From contig JAQISU010000115.1 in NCBI GenBank assembly GCA_029339505.1, positions 3,001,001 to 3,065,000 on the forward strand: DNA of 64,000 nucleotides, read 5' to 3'. A model generated the notes under the pieces. That model was not told the origin of the DNA. It worked only from the letters and a program-made list of their open reading frames with translations, and made no database searches. Shown here one piece after another: positions 37,083 to 48,461 of the stretch; position 1 is the stretch's first letter; the number at the start of each line of letters is the position of its first letter. Source of the DNA: Unio delphinus. Taxonomy: Eukaryota > Mollusca > Bivalvia > Unionida > Unionidae. The position numbers and the translations under genes were made by a program.

Positions 37083-38564
37083 GTAAGTCGCGTTGCGTGG
37101 AGACTTGCCAAGACGCTGATTACTTTACGACGGTTATCTTTCAAGGGAATGTGCACTAATTGTAATTGTTCATATTTTCTTTTTATCATCTGTGTTGGAT
37201 GAATCGAGTAATTGGCTTCGTTATAGGCCTGTTTTATAACACTTCGTATGCCCTATGTCCTATTATTTTCTCTAATTTTCCCATGATGTTCTTGGTAAAA
37301 GCATCAAGACAAAGCTGTGAGTGAACTTTGTCACCTGTCAAATGCCTCAAGATGTAATATGGGACACCGTGTATATATCGTTCTATATGTGGAAATTATG
37401 ATTTGTAGATTTTGAATAATGATGAAAAGCAAAATTTTTTTTTTAAATTTTGTTTACGATGGGCTATGTTTTCCTATTTTAAATGCAATATATGTAATGA
37501 CGTAACTCGGACGTACTTGAAAAGTTTGATTAACAGCGAATGGCAGTACTACATACTCAGAATGGTGATTTTGGCAGTTTATTGTAATTAACTAAATCCA
37601 GAAATGTAATCATAAGTCTAAAAAAATAAATCTTGAGGGACTTATAGCCCTTAGAAAGAATGTGTGTGTGTGTGTGTGTGTGTGCGAAAGAGAGGGGGTG
37701 AGGTAAAACTTGTAATGTATTGATGAAACATGAGTGTCCAACTGCAATACCTTAAAAAACTGGCCTAGATGTATACATTAGTGTACGCGACTTTAAAAAG
37801 TAAGAAATATACAAAGTGTATTAGGAGCTAAGCTATAACTGTCACCAAGTGTCAACATTACAAATCTAACAAAATAAATTCAATTCTTATAAACAAATTA
37901 GAGCACCTGTTAATGTTTTCAAAAATTCGTCATGAATATCGTGTTAATAATTCATAATGCTAATAAAATTTATAAATATGATTTCATTGCAATTTCGCCA
38001 CAAAACGTCATTCACGAACGTACATGGCTGGCTCTACAGGAATTAAACCTTTAAATGTATTATGTTTCAACTAGTTTATTTCAACTTGTCGCAGATGCTG
38101 GAAAATATTTGTGTTGACCTAGAAAGTTATAAGCCATAACAACACCTTTTGTTTTATATAAATTTATGTAAGCGCAAATTTTCTCCCTGATATTCCTATA
38201 CTATAATAGTAATTATACGTTATTAAGCAAATGTAGAGAATTATTTAAAATAAATTGTGTCGAATGCAAAAGATCATTTTCTTTGTGCTTGTCTGTCTTG
38301 TTTTAATCTTCTTAGTTTAACCAGCTCAGTTTCAATGTTTTAAAGAAGTAATCCAATCCTTGGGTTTACTTCTTAGTTTACATTTAGGTTGGGAATCTTC
38401 GTGTGTTAGACTTGGATAAATCCAGTAATCACATCTTTATGTGCGTTAACATCTTAAAAACTTAATTTAATAAAAGGTGGATGATACAAAAGAACGTAAA
38501 CTTCAATTTGTACCAGGAATGTTGATTCAGAAATTATGAATATTTACAGAAAATGGAACTGATC
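37083..38564. other. Unassigned 1.5-kb stretch
   Basis: AT-rich, with a short (GT)n at 37660-37683. If 36840-37082 is a first exon this would be its intron, but no acceptor or coding exon was recognised. Confidence 0.4.
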
Positions 38565-39010
38565 AGGCAATACAGTCCCCATATATACACTGAAATATGA
38601 ACAATAAGAATATCTCACTCAGGCAATACAGTCCCCATATATACACTGAAATATGAACAATATGAATATCTCACTCAGGCAATACAGTCCCCATATATAC
38701 ACTGAAATATGAACAATATGAATATCTCACTCAGACAATACAGTCCCCATATATACACTGAAATGTGAACAATATGAATATCTCACTCAGGCAATACAGT
38801 CCCCATATATACACTGAAATGTGAACAATATGAATATCTCACTCAGGCAATACAGTCCCTATATATACACTGAAATGTGAACAATATGAATATCTCACTC
38901 AGGCAATACAGTCCCCATATATACACTGAAATGTGAACAATATGAATATCTCACTCAGGCAATACAGTCCCCATATATACACTGAAATATGAACAATATG
39001 AATATCTCAC
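38565..39010. repeat. 56-bp minisatellite, 8 copies
   Basis: Nearly identical units contain CAGGCAATACAGTCCCCATA, TACACTGAAAT and GAACAATATGAATATCTCAC. High identity suggests recent amplification. Confidence 0.95.
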
Positions 39011-39397
39011 TTTCGTCATGACGATATAGGACAGTTTGTTGACAGCTAAAACACTTATATGCTGCTTTCTGAGCTAAAATATTTTGAAGGTCAATTAAAT
39101 ATCGAAACAAACAGAAATGTCACAGGAAATACTTATATTAGTTTTGAAAGAGATGAGCTGCAATATAACCGATGCGGTCGAAAACATCAAAAGACATCAC
39201 TAAAAGGTAAATCTGTCATTTTAAATGAGCCAGACAATTATCGATTATTTTATCCTTAAGGGTACAGATATATAAAACGTATCAACACATCATTAATATC
39301 AACAACTTAGCAAGTAATGTAATCCAGCCATTCCCAGAAGTATAAATCACATACACAAACGAAAACGTAATCATTCCAAGTTATATCAATCACATAC

Positions 39398-40169
39398 TGT
39401 TACCTGTTTAGACTCTAATAAACAGTAACATAGAAAAAGTGAAAACAAAAAGCTTTGTAAAATGTAACAAATAATTTGCTTCCCCTTGAAAGAGATTGTA
39501 AAATTGGAAAAAAGAACTTACAGTTTTAAAAATCCTATCTAAAGGTAACCAAAAATAATAGACGAGTAATGAAATGTTCTAAGAACGTCGAGTTAGAGTC
39601 CTGTTGGAATATCCAAATGGAAGACGATGATGTATTCGGAAGTCTGTTTGTGCTTACAGTTTCTTGTAGAAACACATAATTTAACACTCCGGTGTTGAAA
39701 ATCCGAATTTGTTTTGATAACTTGACTTTGTCCAAGAATTATGTATTATCACATCAAATATTTCCAGAGATATGAATAAAAAATTTAGCATCCAAATAAA
39801 CTGAAGAAACGTTAAAATGGATTAAAAAACCGGTTGCAACAAATTAATATGACTTAACGTCAGTTTAAAGGCCTAGAACTAACGGTATTAAACTAAAATA
39901 AAGATTATATTAATTATATACAAAAAATATATTAAAATAAAGATTTCATTAAACTAAAATAAAGATTATATCGTATTCTAATGCTCAGATTCAAAGCTAT
40001 CCCCAAATTGCGAAATCGATAAAAAGGTGGGATAGGAGTCAATTGATAGTTTATATCGTGTACTCCTAACATGACACTGACGAGAACAAAGCATTTAACT
40101 TTATGTATAATAGGTTGTTTATTTCTCAAGTCAAAGTCTCATCTTGACCTTGAAACCAACCCTGAATCA
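39398..40169 (-). repeat. 3' LTR (left copy)
   Basis: Aligns with 41308-42089 through many shared blocks, for example AATAAACAGTAACATAGAAA, CACATCAAATATTTCCAGAG, TATTCTAATGCTCAG and CCTAACATGAC. Divergence is clearly above several percent, with many small indels, so the insertion is old. Confidence 0.7.
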
Positions 40170-40718
40170 AGCACTTAATGAGTTAAAGTGTACTGTTCAG
40201 CGACACAAGCAGTGTTGTCCAAGGTTTCAATCTTGTGCTCGTCAAGATAAGTCTTAATGTCACTATGGGCACAGCTCTTAAACTCTATGTAATACAAGTT
40301 GTTTGAGACTTTCATTATCATTTGAAACTTTGTTTGCTAAGCACCATTCATTAAATAACTGCTCTTACTGGAGCAAATTTGACATGATTGTTTCAAGCTT
40401 CTTTTAATGGTTTTGAACTTTTGCCGATAAGCTTCAGGGGCTAACACATAACCCGCTAAGACGTATAATTTGACCACATCATAGTCCCCGCTTTGATGAA
40501 TGACATTGAGTTGTAAACATCGATAGCGTTACTAGTCAGTACACATTTATACCAATGCTCCCTTAGCCATTTGAAAATTGCAGAAACGTTTTCAAAACTA
40601 GTAAAATATTTGTCTACTTCTCTTTCTCTGTGCTGTTCAGATGCTAGTTCTATTTCTTTCATTTTACATTGACATTCCTTAGCTTTCATCTCTCTTTACA
40701 TTTGCATCTGTCTCCCCT

Positions 40719-40798
<80 letters not shown>

Positions 40799-41178
40799 AT
40801 TGAAAATGTATTTCCTCTTTTTCTAACTGTATTAGTTCTTTTTGAAATTCCGTTGGTCTTTCTCTTTCTTCCTTAACTAAATGCATTTGCATTGGTTGTT
40901 TTCTTGTAACTTCGTCTGTCTTTCTTTCTCTTTTAATTCTGCTTGTAACCGCATTTGTTTTTCCTCCTTTCTTACTGATTGGAACCAAAGCACTTTATAC
41001 AAAACATTCTTTCTACCAAGTAAGGAACCAAATTATTTGTATTTCTTCTTTCGTTAATGAAGCTTTCGCTTTGGAAAGATCGTATTTTCAAGCAAGTTAA
41101 ATCAAAATTCATCTTTTTTGAATACGTCATAATGTTCACGAGTAGCATTTGAAAGAAAGGTTTCCTCTTTACTGACAT
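40170..41178 (-). pseudogene. Gag-like remnant of the LTR element
   Basis: Read from 41178 downward, the remnant begins with SVKRKPF-type sequence. A charged coiled-coil-like stretch follows (KELIQLEKEEIHFQ), expanded by a (CT)n run (40728-40797) that reads as Arg-Glu repeats. Next is a segment with EVDKYFTSFENVSAIFKW and REHWYKCVLT (near 40620-40540). Frame changes then lead to LAPEAYRQKFKTIKR (near 40420) and DIKTYLDEHKIETLDNTA (near 40230). Together these resemble the SCAN-like gag core of metazoan Ty3/Gypsy elements (DKFFxxFEKVA...W, PEAYRxKFR, DIKTYLDEQKV). Several stops and frameshifts make it non-functional. Confidence 0.7.
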
Positions 41179-41307
41179 TTTAGAAAAAAAAATAACTTGT
41201 TGCTCTTACTCGAGAATTTGTTTAGAACTAGGGGAATTCAAATTTTGTTTATAAAAAAAACAATGTTTCCTGAAATATTTTAACCAAATATCAAGCGCCC
41301 AATTCTA

Positions 41308-42089
41308 TGTTACGTGTTTAGGTTCTAATAAACAGTAACATAGAAAATTTGAAAATAACAAGCTTTGTAAAATTTAACAAATAATTTATTTCCCGGGGAA
41401 AAGATTGTAAAAATGGAAAAGAACTTAGTTTTAAGAATTTTATCTAAAAGTAATCCAAGAATAATCCACGAAATAAATTACAAAAGTCCTGAAATGTTCT
41501 AATAACATGAAGTTAGAATTTTGTTGGAAAAGCCAAGATGGAAAATGATGACATATGCTAAAGTCTATTTTGTGCTTATCTAAATTTCCATGTAGAAACA
41601 CAACATTTAACACTCCGGTGGTGGAAATTCGAATAAATTTTCGATCTAATTTCTTTTTCCAAGAATTCTATATTAGCACATCAAATATTTCCAGAGATGC
41701 GAAAAAATCCTTTAAAATCGAAATGAACTGAACAAATGTTAACATGGGTTCTAAAACAGGCTACAACAAAAGAAAATGACTTAAAACGTCATTTGTAAAA
41801 TCCCAAAAACTAACAATATTTCACAAAAACAAAACTTTTGTTGTATTCTAATGCTCAGTTTCGACAAAGATTACCCAGCAGAGAAATCGAGGTAGGAACT
41901 GGACAAATGGTCCATTGATCGTTTATATAACGTAATCCTAACATGACTCAGACGAGGACCAATCGATTTATTTTAAGAATTATTAGTTATTTACTTCTTA
42001 AGTGACTATTAACATCTTGATGTTGACAACATTCAAACATTTAAAAACTAAATAATACCTGTTTAAGTGGTTCCACTAACCCTGAATCA
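41308..42089 (-). repeat. 5' LTR (right copy)
   Basis: Partner of the repeat at 39398-40169. Just inside it on the minus strand is TAGAATTGGGCGCTTGATA. A primer-binding site starting at TGGGCGC is conceivable but not convincing. Confidence 0.68.
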
Positions 42090-42305
42090 AAGTCAGGTTC
42101 TATGTAAACATTACTCGTTTACCAAATAAATTTAAAGTCAATCGATTTTCGGAAGAAAACAGTCATCTCTAGTGAATAAATTTACAATGCAATAGCATGT
42201 AATGACAATAAAAAAGCATTATTACAAATATTTATCAAATCAGATATACATAACACATATGAATAAATTAAACCAAGTTTTCCAAATAGTTTTAATTACA
42301 TACGT

Positions 42306-42860
42306 ATCAAAGCAACTCAAACCATTTTAGCCGTACCAAAACATATAGAACAAATAGCTCAAACCATTCTAACCGTACCAATACATACAGAAAAAAATAA
42401 CTCACACCATTCTAGCCGTACCAATACATACAGAAAAAAACTCAAACCATTCTAGCCGTACCAAAACATACAGAAAAAATAACTCAAACCATTCTAGCCG
42501 TACCAATACATACAGAAAAAAAACTCAAACCATTCTAGCCGTACCAAAACATACAGAAAAAAATAACTCAAACCATTCTAGCCGTACCAATACATACAGA
42601 AAAAAATAACTCAAATGATTCTAGCCGTACCAATACATACAGAAAAACAACTCAAACCATTCTAACTGTACCAATACATACAGAAAAAAATAACTCAAAC
42701 CATTCTAGCCGTACCAATACATACAGAAAAAATAACTCAAACCATTCTAGCCGTACCAATACATACATAAAAAAATAACTCAGACCATTCTAACTGTACC
42801 AATACATACAGAAACAATAACTCAAACCATTCTAGCCGTACCAATACATACAGAAAAAGG
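42306..42860. repeat. ~43-bp minisatellite, about 13 copies
   Basis: Units share CAAACCATTCTAGCCGTACC and AATACATACAGAAAAA. Length varies with the A-run and with loss of TAA. Confidence 0.93.
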
Positions 42861-43039
42861 AAAGAACCATTTATTATTGTATCAGCTGTATCAATAATAA
42901 GAAAACGCGAACCAATTGTACCAGTCACATAGGCAACAAGAAACTAAATCATTAGAGACCTAATAATGTTTTGTACCTTATATGTTTTCAGCATGTTTTT
43001 ACGTTTTCCAATTTCATGGCTTTTGTCTTCTGGTTTTTC

Positions 43040-43112
43040 TGTAGTGTAGTCATATCATTATAAATGTTGCAAAGCGCTTAGAGCTTCTAAAGATTAGGCG
43101 CTATACAAAGTC
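43040..43112 (+). mobile_element. CR1-like LINE 3' tail fragment
   Basis: GTTGCAAAGCGCTTAGAGCT, then TCTAAAGATTAGGCGCTATA and CAAAGTC, matches the 3' end of the CR1 insertion at 5101-5332 almost base for base, but lacks the (ATT)n tail. The upstream 42900-43040 sequence may be its 3' UTR, without recognisable coding. Confidence 0.7.
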
Positions 43113-43359
43113 CTCATTACTATATCCAGTTTTACCAATCGCACACACAATCAAAGAATGTTATATATCTGATAGATGCATGATCTCTTCATCCAGTCTG
43201 TTTTGATGGTTGAAATAATAATTAACCAGGGCTAAATCTACACCAATTTGATAGGTCTATGCAAATGAACATAAGAACCCCATCACGGAAATTCATTTTT
43301 CACGCCCATATTTCTTAGGTCATTTTCTTGGATGACATTTGTCAAAAGTAAAAATTGAT

Positions 43360-44340
43360 ACAATATGTAAGGAATACAGTATGTAAGGAGTGTAATAAGA
43401 TATAATATGTAAGGATATAATATGTAAGGGATATAATATGTAAGGGATACAATATATGAATATAATATGTAAAGGATACAATATGTTATGAATATAATAT
43501 GTAAGGGATACAATATGTTATGAATACAATATGTAAGGGATGCAATATGTTAGGAATATAATATGTAAGGGATACAATATGTTAGGGATATAATATGTAA
43601 GGGATACAGTATGTTAGGAATATAATATGTAAGGGATACAATATGTTAGGGATATAATATGTAAGGAATACAGTATGTTAGGAATATAATATGTAAGGAT
43701 ATAATATGTAAGGATATAATATGCAAGGGATACAATATGTTAGGAATAAAATATGTACGGGATACAATATAGGAATATAATATGTAAAGGATACAATATG
43801 TTAGGAATATAATATGTAAGAGATACAATATGTAAGGGATGCAATATGTTAGGAATATAATATGTAAGGGATACAGTATGTTAGGAATATAATATGTAAG
43901 GATATAATATGTAAGGATATAATATGTAAGGGATACAATATGTTATGAATATAATATGTAATGGATGCAATATGTTAGGAATATAATATGTAAGGGATAC
44001 AGTATGTTAGGAATATAATATGTAAGGGATACAGTATGTTAGGAATATAATATGTAAGGATATAATATGTAAGGGTATAATATGTAAGGGATACAATATG
44101 TTATGAATATAATATGTAAGGGATATAATATGCAAGGGAAAAGAGATACAATATGTAAAGGATACAATATGCAAGAATATAATATATAAGTATATACTAT
44201 GTAAGGGATACAATATGTTAGGAATATAATATGTAAGGGATACAATATGTTATGAATATAATATGTAAGGGATATAATATGTAAGGATATAAGATGTAAG
44301 GGATAAGAAATACAATATGTAAGGGATAAAATATGCAAGA

Positions 44341-44418
<78 letters not shown>

Positions 44419-44575
44419 TATATAATATGTAAGGGATATTATATGTAAGGGATACAATATGTAAGGGATATAATATGTAAGAATACAATATGTAACGGAC
44501 ACAATACGTAACGATATAATCTGTAAGGGATACAATATGTAAGGGATACATTATGTGACAGATATAATACATGTA
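43360..44575. repeat. 1.2-kb satellite of 15-16-bp and ~31-bp units, split by (TA)n
   Basis: Units alternate GGATACAATATGTTA and GGAATATAATATGTAAG. A (TA)n expansion occupies 44344-44416, apparently grown from an internal ATATAATATATA. Minus-strand frames reading YILYPLHII repeats across it are artefacts. Confidence 0.93.
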
Positions 44576-44715
44576 CTATGTAAAGGCTATAGACTGAAGT
44601 TCATTTCACTATTTGCAATATATGTAGATGATACCAAATTTAAGCTTTTATAAATGCATGCTTTTTCAGCAATGTTCGACACGAAATTTCTCCCATCTAT
44701 CTATCCATGTGTCTA

Positions 44716-44750
<35 letters not shown>

Positions 44751-45289
44751 TGCACCTCGTCAACAGGTAATCACATATGAAAAATGTTACCAATGAAAAG
44801 AAGAAAGAATTGGAAATTGCGGTCAAACTTGTTACATTTATATTGGGAGATAAGGTCTAATTTTAACAGGTCTATCCCGCTAAGATAGCCTGAGACAATG
44901 ACTTCACATTTTCAATTACCGTATAAGAGATCTGCTTAACATAAATCAGGAATGTCAATTCCATTTTCAGCGTCCGGTCTAAAGGTGACACTCCATCTTC
45001 ACTGATTAAACGTTATTCCACAACATTTTCGAGAATTTGTGTTAAGATCCTGACATTGTAATATAGACTACATGACAGTAACCTTTAATTTGTAAAATTA
45101 GTTGCTTGATCGATTTTACTAGCGGCTGTTTGTCGTGTGTGGTGTCTCATTGTGAGTCTGATTCATTATTTGTCCTAATATTTCTCTCAGTTAGTTGTTT
45201 ACCATTTCGAAATACAGTAGCACCACTATGTCAGTCTTTCAATAAATCTGTCTTGTTTTGCTAGGCAATCCATACGTCTTGGTATCTAC
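44576..45289. other. Unassigned stretch with short (CA)n
   Basis: (CA)n at 44717-44748. No coding or regulatory feature supported. Confidence 0.45.
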
Positions 45290-45706
45290 GTGAGATCTAG
45301 CTTTTTTCAGACACTGACTCATCGATATACTGATATCGCGAGACCTAGCTTTTTCAGACACTGACTCACCGATATACTGATATTGTGAGATCTAGCTTTT
45401 TCAGACACTGACTCATTGATATACTGATATCGTGAGATCTAGCTTTTTTCAGACACTGACACATCGATATACTGATATTGTGAGATCTAGCTTTTTCAGA
45501 CACTGACTCATCGATATACTGATATTGTGAGATCTAGCTTTTTCAGACACTCACTCATCGATATACTGATATCGTGAGATCTAGCTTTTTCAGACACTGA
45601 CTCATCGATATGCTGATATCGTGAGATCTAACTTTTTCAGACACATACTCATTGATATACTGATATCGTGAGATTTAGCTTTTGTCAGACACTGACTCAT
45701 TGATAT
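45290..45706. repeat. ~47-bp minisatellite, 9 copies
   Basis: Units share GAGATCTAGCTTTTTCAGAC, ACTGACTCATCGATATACTG and ATAT(C/T)GT. Confidence 0.94.
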
Positions 45707-45714
45707 AGGATCAA

Positions 45715-46025
45715 ATTAATGAATGGTTTTGTACCGATGACCAAATTGATGAATAGTTTTGAACCGAGGACCAAATTGATGAATATTTTTTAACCGAGGA
45801 CCAAATTGATGAATAGTTTTGAACCGAGGACCAAATTGATGAATAGTGTTGTACCGAGGACCAAAATTGATAAAAGATTTTGCACCGAGGACCAAATTTA
45901 TGAATAGTTTTGAACCGAGGACCAAATTGATGAATGCATTTCCACCGAGGACCAAAATTGATAAAACGTTTTGCACCGGGACCAAAATTGATAAAAGGTT
46001 TGTACCGAGGACCAAATTGATGAAT
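45715..46025. repeat. 30-bp minisatellite, 10 copies
   Basis: Units of GACCAAATTGATGAATAGTT plus TTGAACCGAG. The array begins only about 10 bp after the 47-bp array ends. Period 30 keeps several frames open (FGPRFKTIHQ repeats on minus). Confidence 0.94.
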
Positions 46026-46985
46026 GCCCCAGAAGCGAGACACGTCAGAATTTCACTACAAAGTACCCACCACCACTTCACCACTTAATATGTAGACAAC
46101 ATGTTTATTATTGAATGGGATTGACCATGGAGTAGCTTATTTTTGAGATAACTTGTTCTTTTCACGCAGATATGCAAAAAGGAGTTGCTTGCACACGCGT
46201 TCTAAAATTTATGTTTGGGCAAAATGCGTCGTTGACTTCATAGTTCGTGGAGTGAATACTTTTACCGGTCATATCTGTCTTTCGAGAAAAGAGTTTTAGT
46301 TTAAGGTTTTAGTCTTTTTCCAAAAACTCAGCCGAGTCTCACTGGAGCTTATTTGGTCTAATTGTATTTGAATAAGTAACTGTTATTTGGAGTTGTAGTT
46401 ACTGGTGATTGCAGAGAAGATACGAATACATGCTAAATCGTAATAGAAAAGCCGATAAAGTTTGAAAAGTTTATCAAAATATATTTCTGAACAGCAAGCA
46501 ATTAATTTTAAACAATATAAATCGACAGAAAAAGACTAACGTGTACATGTATCGAGGAATGTTTGAAAAGCTAATAATTGGAGAACGAACAAGGAAAGCA
46601 GAATTTCCATCATAGATTTTCAGGTGTAACATTGTATTGTATATTTCCCTGATACAATGAAAATAAATTGTCTTTAATTGCGAATTTAACGCAAAATTGA
46701 AAAATGGGTAAATTTTTATGAAAATCTGAAGGGAACTTTTTACAAACTGAAATCATCTGCAAAGGAAGTTGCTTAATTAAAATATGATAGGAATGAAAAG
46801 ATAAACAAATACTTTATAGTGGTTACTTTTAGCGATGGAAACATTTATAGGTTAAAGAATGATTCGTGAAAATAAATTAAGTTAAAATCTACAAAAGTTT
46901 CCTAAATCTGCAATCGTGAAACTATAAATGGCCATATTATAAAACCAGTATATTTTTTGAAGAACCTTCAAGATTCCGTCCGTGA
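46026..46985. other. Unassigned stretch
   Basis: AT-rich. No exon, repeat or motif supported. Confidence 0.4.
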
Positions 46986-46995
46986 AAAAAAATTC

Positions 46996-47073
46996 GATAG
47001 ATAGGTAGATGGATAGATAAATGCGTGGATGGATGATGGACGGACGGGCGGACGAGCGGACAGACAGACAGAC

Positions 47074-47128
<55 letters not shown>
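46996..47128. repeat. Degenerate (GATA/GACG/GACA)n array
   Basis: Mixed GATG, GACG and GCGGAC tetramers resolve into GACA and then a pure GATA run. Confidence 0.92.
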
Positions 47129-47419
47129 ATCATTTAGAATATCAACGTAACATTACTCACCAGTTTTGAGACCTGCATTACAGGGTCTAAATTCAGGTAC
47201 TCGAAAATTAAATCCCGAGGATATCATATCCATTTCTAAACGGTGTTATCTGTCTTTATTGGTGAATAAAAAGTAAATGACTTAATAAGTGAAAAGACAA
47301 GACATTAAAGGTAAAAATTAGACTAGGTTAAGGAAGCTTGGAGAAATGTCACTTTCACTGAGCTCCCTTGGAACGCATGCGGACAAAGATGATTGTTTCC
47401 AAACTATTGGATCACTGAG

Positions 47420-47823
47420 AGGCACGTGGTTTGTTACTAATAACCCAAACCTTGGCCCGTCATAGCAACGGAGCGATTTTATGTATCTTGATTGGTCCAT
47501 CCATCACTTTGCGCGAGCGACGTGTTCAAAAGTTTGTACGGTCATCTTTAATCTGTTCCGTCTTCTTTCCTCTTGATTTGTCAGGGCTAATTAAATATGT
47601 CAGGGCTAATTTAATAAATATATCCCTGTTTAAACAAATGTTCCTGTGTACGTTTAGTATCATCCTTTAAGTATTGTCCTGTCCCTCACCTAATGCTTTA
47701 CGTATTGTCGTTCTTTGTTTGAATAATTGTTTTGCAGTTTTGAAGTATCAGCTGCTTCTGCTACTGTCATTGTTTGTCCTTAAAGTCCTCATTATTATGG
47801 ATGACGTGGGCATCATCAAAACG
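47420..47823 (+). promoter_or_regulatory. Candidate promoter and short first coding exon
   Basis: Within 75 bp lie CACGTG (47423-47428), an RFX X-box-like GTCATAGCAAC (47459-47469; good right half, poor left half), an inverted CCAAT box (ATTGG, 47491-47495) and a CpG-rich TTTGCGCGAGCGACG. About 300 bp on, ATGGATGACGTGGGCATCAT begins a nine-codon frame (MDDVGIIKT, 47797-47823) ending at ACG^GTAAGC, a good donor. This could be the start of a plus-strand gene continuing beyond the LINE at 48460. No second exon was found, and each signal alone could be chance. Confidence 0.25.
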
Positions 47824-48388
47824 GTAAGCATTTACGTTTAACCGTACTCGTATAATTTATACCACCGTTTTTTGCCTGATAAAGTTTTGACTTATAGCAT
47901 ATGACTGTACCTATTTAATATGTCCTTTCATGATCATTTTCACCGTGTATAACATAAACATTGTTAGCATGTTTAATATGATCACCAGCATCACTATCTC
48001 TTAACCTGATTATGTTAGCGCTAATTAAATTAACAGTTGGCGTTCTTAGTTAATAATTAATTTGATTAATTCGGTTCTAATGTATACAACAATGAACATT
48101 TCTTAATTTAATTAGGCACTACAAGTTATGAATTAAGGATACTATCATTTACTGCCAAGTTTACCTGACCCTTACATAAGACGACGACGATGATGTTGAT
48201 GATAATGATGATATTACCAACCTGCCCATCATCTGTCATGATGCTATTAAGTTGTCTCAAGGACATAATTATTAAGAGAGACTTTTAGACAATGACAGAG
48301 ATTAACACACGTCTTTCTGGCAATAAGATAAATTCAAGATCCAAGGTATCTGAGACTATGGCAAACACAAGAAGAGTACCTGAGAATT

Positions 48389-48459
48389 TGCATACATCTG
48401 TCAATGTCTCCAGTGATCAGGTTTGGTTGTTTTGTATTGCATACATATGTCAATTTCTC
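48389..48459. repeat. Left part of a ~49-bp minisatellite broken by a LINE
   Basis: One full and one partial unit (TGTCAATGTCTCC..., GGTTGTTTTGTATTGCATAC). The array resumes at 51353, after the LINE. Confidence 0.75.
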
Positions 48460-48461
48460 AA

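Larger units (their letters stand above)
39398..42089 (-). mobile_element. Old LTR retrotransposon, internally deleted
   Basis: Two diverged direct repeats of about 772 and 782 bp (39398-40169 and 41308-42089) flank a minus-strand gag remnant. Both repeats begin TGTTAC and end near CCTGAATCA, giving the TG...CA ends of LTRs. The internal region is only about 1.1 kb and has no protease, reverse transcriptase or integrase, so pol has been lost or was never present. The gag remnant runs straight into the left (3') repeat. No target-site duplication was recognised. Superfamily from the gag resemblance: probably Ty3/Gypsy. Confidence 0.68.

Noticed and set aside
39059..39259. 66-codon plus-strand frame beside the 56-bp array
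   Set aside because: No domain, no splice signals, and composition like surrounding AT-rich DNA.
44039..44572. 177-codon minus-strand frame with YILYPLHII repeats resembling a membrane protein
   Set aside because: It is the 31-bp satellite and its (TA)n expansion. Hydrophobicity comes from AT-rich triplets.
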